From positions 806,001 to 870,000 of the forward strand of contig JAHYIO010000033.1 in assembly GCA_020543525.1 (NCBI GenBank): a stretch of DNA of 64,000 nt. Reading direction: 5' to 3'. Position 1 is the stretch's first letter, and every line of letters begins with the position of its first letter. The DNA comes from Coriolopsis trogii (Eukaryota > Basidiomycota > Agaricomycetes > Polyporales > Polyporaceae). A program made the position numbers and the translations under genes. Shown piece by piece: positions 61,141-64,000 of this stretch. The notes beneath the pieces are model-generated. The model ran no database searches and was not told the origin of the DNA. It saw only the letters and a list, made by a program, of their open reading frames with translations.

Positions 61141-61576
61141 TCATTGACACTTGCGCCATGCTCATAAGCCTGACGCGTCATGCATCATGCATCATGGCTC
61201 TCGGCGATAGGGATCGCACCTTCCCGTGCTAAGTGCACGCCGGGTCCGGGCTCGCAAAGGTGGAGGGCACAGAGAGTGTGTATTTGTGCGTGTTATGCAG
61301 CGGCTTCGGATTCTAATACATGCAAACAACCTCCCGGCAACATCGGCATCACGCCCTCCGTCATGGCGCTAGTACTTACCGTCCCCCAAGCATTGCTCCC
61401 AGTCTTGACTGAAACTCTTGCAACCTACGCATCTCCTCGCAGGGCTCTATCATCACTTGCTGACCCTCGAGGTATCTTCTAGGTTCGTTGCTATCTATGC
61501 CGGACCACGCACCCGTCAGTCACCGTCCTTTTCACCAGCTCACACGACCTTGACCCGCGCAGACAGTCCGGCTCTC
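61141..61576. other. Intergenic, flavin-reductase promoter
   Basis: No feature is supported. The coding frame of the next gene is open back to 61418 without an ATG. Confidence 0.4.
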
Positions 61577-62389
61577 ATGCGCCCATGCACGACGCGTCTT
61601 TCTCTTCGAAAATGTACCCGCACACCCAAGCACACCCGTTACCTGGTGTCTGACGTGTCAAACGTCCGCGACCGCCTCCGTACCCTCCTCCGCGACACCG
61701 CGCAGCCCGTCGCGGTCGTGACCGCTCTCATGGACCCCTCCATCCCCTCCTCTCCCTCACCGACGCCCACCCACACACACAACCCAAGAGACACCCCCCG
61801 CTTTCACGGCGCGACGCTCTCCTCCTTCAGCTCGATCGCCATGGACCCCCACCCGCTCGTCGCGTTCTCGCTCCGAATACCATCTCGGATGGCGACCTCG
61901 CTCACCGCTGCCCACGCCCACGCCCATGCCTCCTCTTCGCTATTCCCAACGCACATGGTCATCAACATTCTCTCCGCGCGCCAGGCGGCGACCGCGGTAC
62001 GTTTCTCCCGGCCCGACCTTCACCCAACGCCCTTCGACGGACTCGCGCACTCGCTCACGAAAGACGGCCTCCCAGTTCTCGACGGCTGCATCGGCGCGCT
62101 CTCGTGTCGGCTCGTCGCCGCGTCCTGGCCTCTCCACGATCTTGAGGCCCTCGGGACCATGGGCGTGAGCGATGGGAGTGGAGAGAGCGAAGCGGGCGGG
62201 GAAGAGGGGCGCTCTGGAGTTAAAGGAGGAGAGTGGGCAGGGGAGGGCGTCGCGTCCGAGCTGTTCATCGCGGAGGTCGTGCGCGTGGAGAAGACATTGC
62301 CCGGGGACGCGGCGGACGTGCTCCCGCTCCTCTACCACCGGCGAGGGTACGTCACAACCCACCCACTAGAGAAGGATAGCAAGTCGTGA
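61577..62389 (+). CDS. Flavin-reductase-like domain protein
   Basis: FMN-binding split-barrel protein, 270 aa, single exon. Members reduce flavins with NAD(P)H or bind FMN for partner oxygenases; the exact reaction here is unknown. Core family stretches are VRDRLRTLLRDTAQPVAVVTA, FHGATLSSFSSIAMDPHPLVA, SLRIPSRMATSL, VINILSARQA, LDGCIGALSCRLVA, and ELFIAEVVRVE before PLLYHRRGYVTT. The first 35 or so residues (MRPCTTRLSLRKCTRTPKHTR) are Arg/Ser/Thr-rich without acids, as in a mitochondrial presequence. The insert after VVTALMDPSIP (Ser/Pro/Thr/His) and the acidic-Gly insert near residues 200-220 are low-complexity additions. The start at 61577 is the first ATG in frame. Confidence 0.82.
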   Translation: MRPCTTRLSLRKCTRTPKHTRYLVSDVSNVRDRLRTLLRDTAQPVAVVTALMDPSIPSSPSPTPTHTHNPRDTPRFHGATLSSFSSIAMDPHPLVAFSLRIPSRMATSLTAAHAHAHASSSLFPTHMVINILSARQAATAVRFSRPDLHPTPFDGLAHSLTKDGLPVLDGCIGALSCRLVAASWPLHDLEALGTMGVSDGSGESEAGGEEGRSGVKGGEWAGEGVASELFIAEVVRVEKTLPGDAADVLPLLYHRRGYVTTHPLEKDSKS

Positions 62390-62836
62390 GTTCTATTGAT
62401 TTGCTTGACTTCACGGGTCGGCAAGCAAGAACCATTTCAACTATCCATAACTGTCCCTGCGGCCGGGGCAGCGGCGGTGTCGTACGAATCAATGGGACAA
62501 TGCTCGACCCTACCACCCTCGCGCTTGGGCACGAAGGTTGTTATATGCTGCAATATAGATAACCTTCATGTGCTTGGACGAGACGTGGTGATACGACTCG
62601 ACAGGGACGGGTCATACATGGACGAAATCAAACTTACAACCGCTTCGTCCCTTGGGCACACCTTCGTTCATTCTTACACTGTGCCTTGTGTGTGCCGTAC
62701 GGTAACAGTGGGAATGTAAATGGTGTTCAATTACTCGTACGAAGAGCGGCGATAGCGATACAACAGCGACAGCGATATACAGTACACGACTCCGAACCCG
62801 AACCCAAACTCTCCGCTAGATGATCAATCACATACA
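62390..62836. other. Convergent 3' intergenic region
   Basis: Lies between the stop codons of the flavin-reductase gene (+) and POL1 (-). It contains a short GCGACAGCGATA-type repetition near 62752-62780 and no gene. Confidence 0.5.
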
Positions 62837-64000
62837 CTACAGCTTCATGAACGAGAACAGCGCGCTCATCTGCACCCACCGACGGCCGCTCTGGTCAAGG
62901 TACTTCTCGGCAACGCTCTTGAGGTGCGCGCACGTCGGGCCCTGTATTACGTTCAGGTCCTTCAGGTCTGTCAGATCAAGATAAGGTAAGGACGCAATCA
63001 TCAACGCAAACGGTGAGGTAGCACACGTACCCGTCTCTGCCCGCCCTGTGGCAGCGTCTATAGCCTTGTGAATGTCGAATAGCGACACGTAGTACCGCAG
63101 CTGGTTATACAGCTGTGCGTCCGAGTACTACAACAATGAACGCGGCATGAGCCAAAGGACACCTCGTGAAGATGCGCGCAACGCACCTCGAACGCGACTG
63201 TACCCCGGCACCCTGGCCGCAAGCACCGGCGACCATAGACACCCATACACCTCGTCCGGTTCCCGCACGTCGAGTCATCGCAAACGGTCCAACCCTGGTA
63301 GTACCTCGCGATATGCTCGCGGATCTGTACTTCGAGCTGCGTCTGCACGCTCGCCAGGCCCACCGCCGCGCGGCATTGGGGGCAAACCAATCCTGAGCTC
63401 TGAATGTGCGACTTCTGGAGGATACGGAGTCAGCGTGCCCAGTTTGACCAGAGAGACATTGGGACACATACCTCACGTTCGCCGACGGCGCCGAACGGCA
63501 CGCTGTTCTGGCACGAGCGACACCGTACCATGAATGGATCAGCATCGGCGAAGCGCTGCGCGTCCGACATGAGCGAGTCCAAAGTACCAAAATACTTCTC
63601 CTCGGAGTCTCCGCCCGCTGCCATGCGGTATCTGTTGGGATCAAGCCCGAGACATTCGGCTAGCCTCGCACGATCCGTGCCCTCAATGGGTTCACAGAGA
63701 CGTTCGATGGGGGGAAGAATTTGGTGGGCCAGATAGTGCTCGTAGTCTGCGCATTGCAACGTCAATTTGTTATTGAGCAAACACAGAACCGGTGTCGAGG
63801 CGACCTACCGATCTTGAACTTGTCGCCTTCTCGACGGATCTCGTCGGGCGACTTGGCCTTGTCGGCTTGCGCCGTCTTCATACTCTCCCCGCTCTCCCCA
63901 AGGCAGAAGATGTAGGGAATAACATCACCTACACGCGCGGTGCCACCTTTGGCCTTCATGCGCAGGGCGACTTGGACATGCGGCTGACTCTTGGCATCCG
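62837..64000 (-). CDS. POL1: DNA polymerase alpha catalytic subunit (3' part, partial)
   Basis: C-terminal part of the replicative polymerase that extends RNA primers with the primase. The gene continues past the window's right edge, so the start is missing. Exons seen are 63809 to beyond 64000, 63472-63746, 63187-63414, 63031-63127 and 62837-62967. Readable landmarks are RVGDVIPYIFCLG and DYEHYLAHQILPPIERLCEP at the end of the polymerase domain. The Cys-rich module binding Zn and the B subunit follows (VRCRSCQNSVPFG, GLVCPQCRA, then CDDSTCGNRTRCMGVYGRRCLRPGC). The ending LKDLNVIQGPTC...SALFSFMKL is typical. The paired Cys motifs are intact. Introns are 61-63 nt and phases agree throughout. 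Confidence 0.94.

Noticed and set aside
1..64000. tRNA genes
   Set aside because: No GGTTCGAATCC-like B box paired with a plausible A box was noticed by eye; a covariance-model scan would be needed to be certain.

Overview
The window is a stretch of a basidiomycete fungal chromosome, most likely an agaricomycete (possibly Polyporales). The coding sequence is GC-rich and most genes are cut by many introns of about 40-65 nt with GT..AG (occasionally GC..AG) ends. Two genes belong to the DUF6534 seven-helix family that is typical of mushroom-forming fungi. I rebuilt the gene models by hand from splice signals and reading-frame continuity. Where I give an amino-acid length, the exon lengths add up to a multiple of three.

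Left part (1-31 kb), gene-dense: a forkhead transcription factor (-); AP-1 adaptor gamma subunit (+); a small unknown gene (-); a DUF6534 membrane protein (+); an F-box protein (+); a second DUF6534 membrane protein (-); a small two-helix membrane protein (-); the ribosome-assembly WD40 protein Notchless/Rsa4 (-), divergent from a pirin (+); a DNA-ligase-IV-like enzyme without visible BRCT domains (+); a 342-bp tandem duplication; and a TMEM170-type membrane protein (+).

Middle (about 31-44 kb): a 13-kb GC-rich interval with no supportable gene and an unusual number of short tandem repeats with 2-7 bp units.

Right part (44-64 kb): a small C2HC-type zinc-finger protein (-); the post-transcriptional regulator Mkt1 (-); a 4.4-kb poorly resolved interval with one tentative gene; SAICAR synthetase ADE1 (-); a tandem pair of DHA1-type MFS transporters (-,-) with matching exon lengths; a short unknown ORF (+); a flavin-reductase-domain protein (+); and the 3' part of the DNA polymerase alpha catalytic subunit (-), which runs off the right edge.

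Most genes are unrelated housekeeping functions (vesicle coat, ribosome assembly, purine synthesis, replication, mRNA regulation). The local structure of interest is two duplications (MFS pair and DUF6534 pair), the atypical ligase and forkhead proteins, and the repeat-rich gene desert. No tRNA, rRNA, CRISPR array or intact mobile element was recognised.
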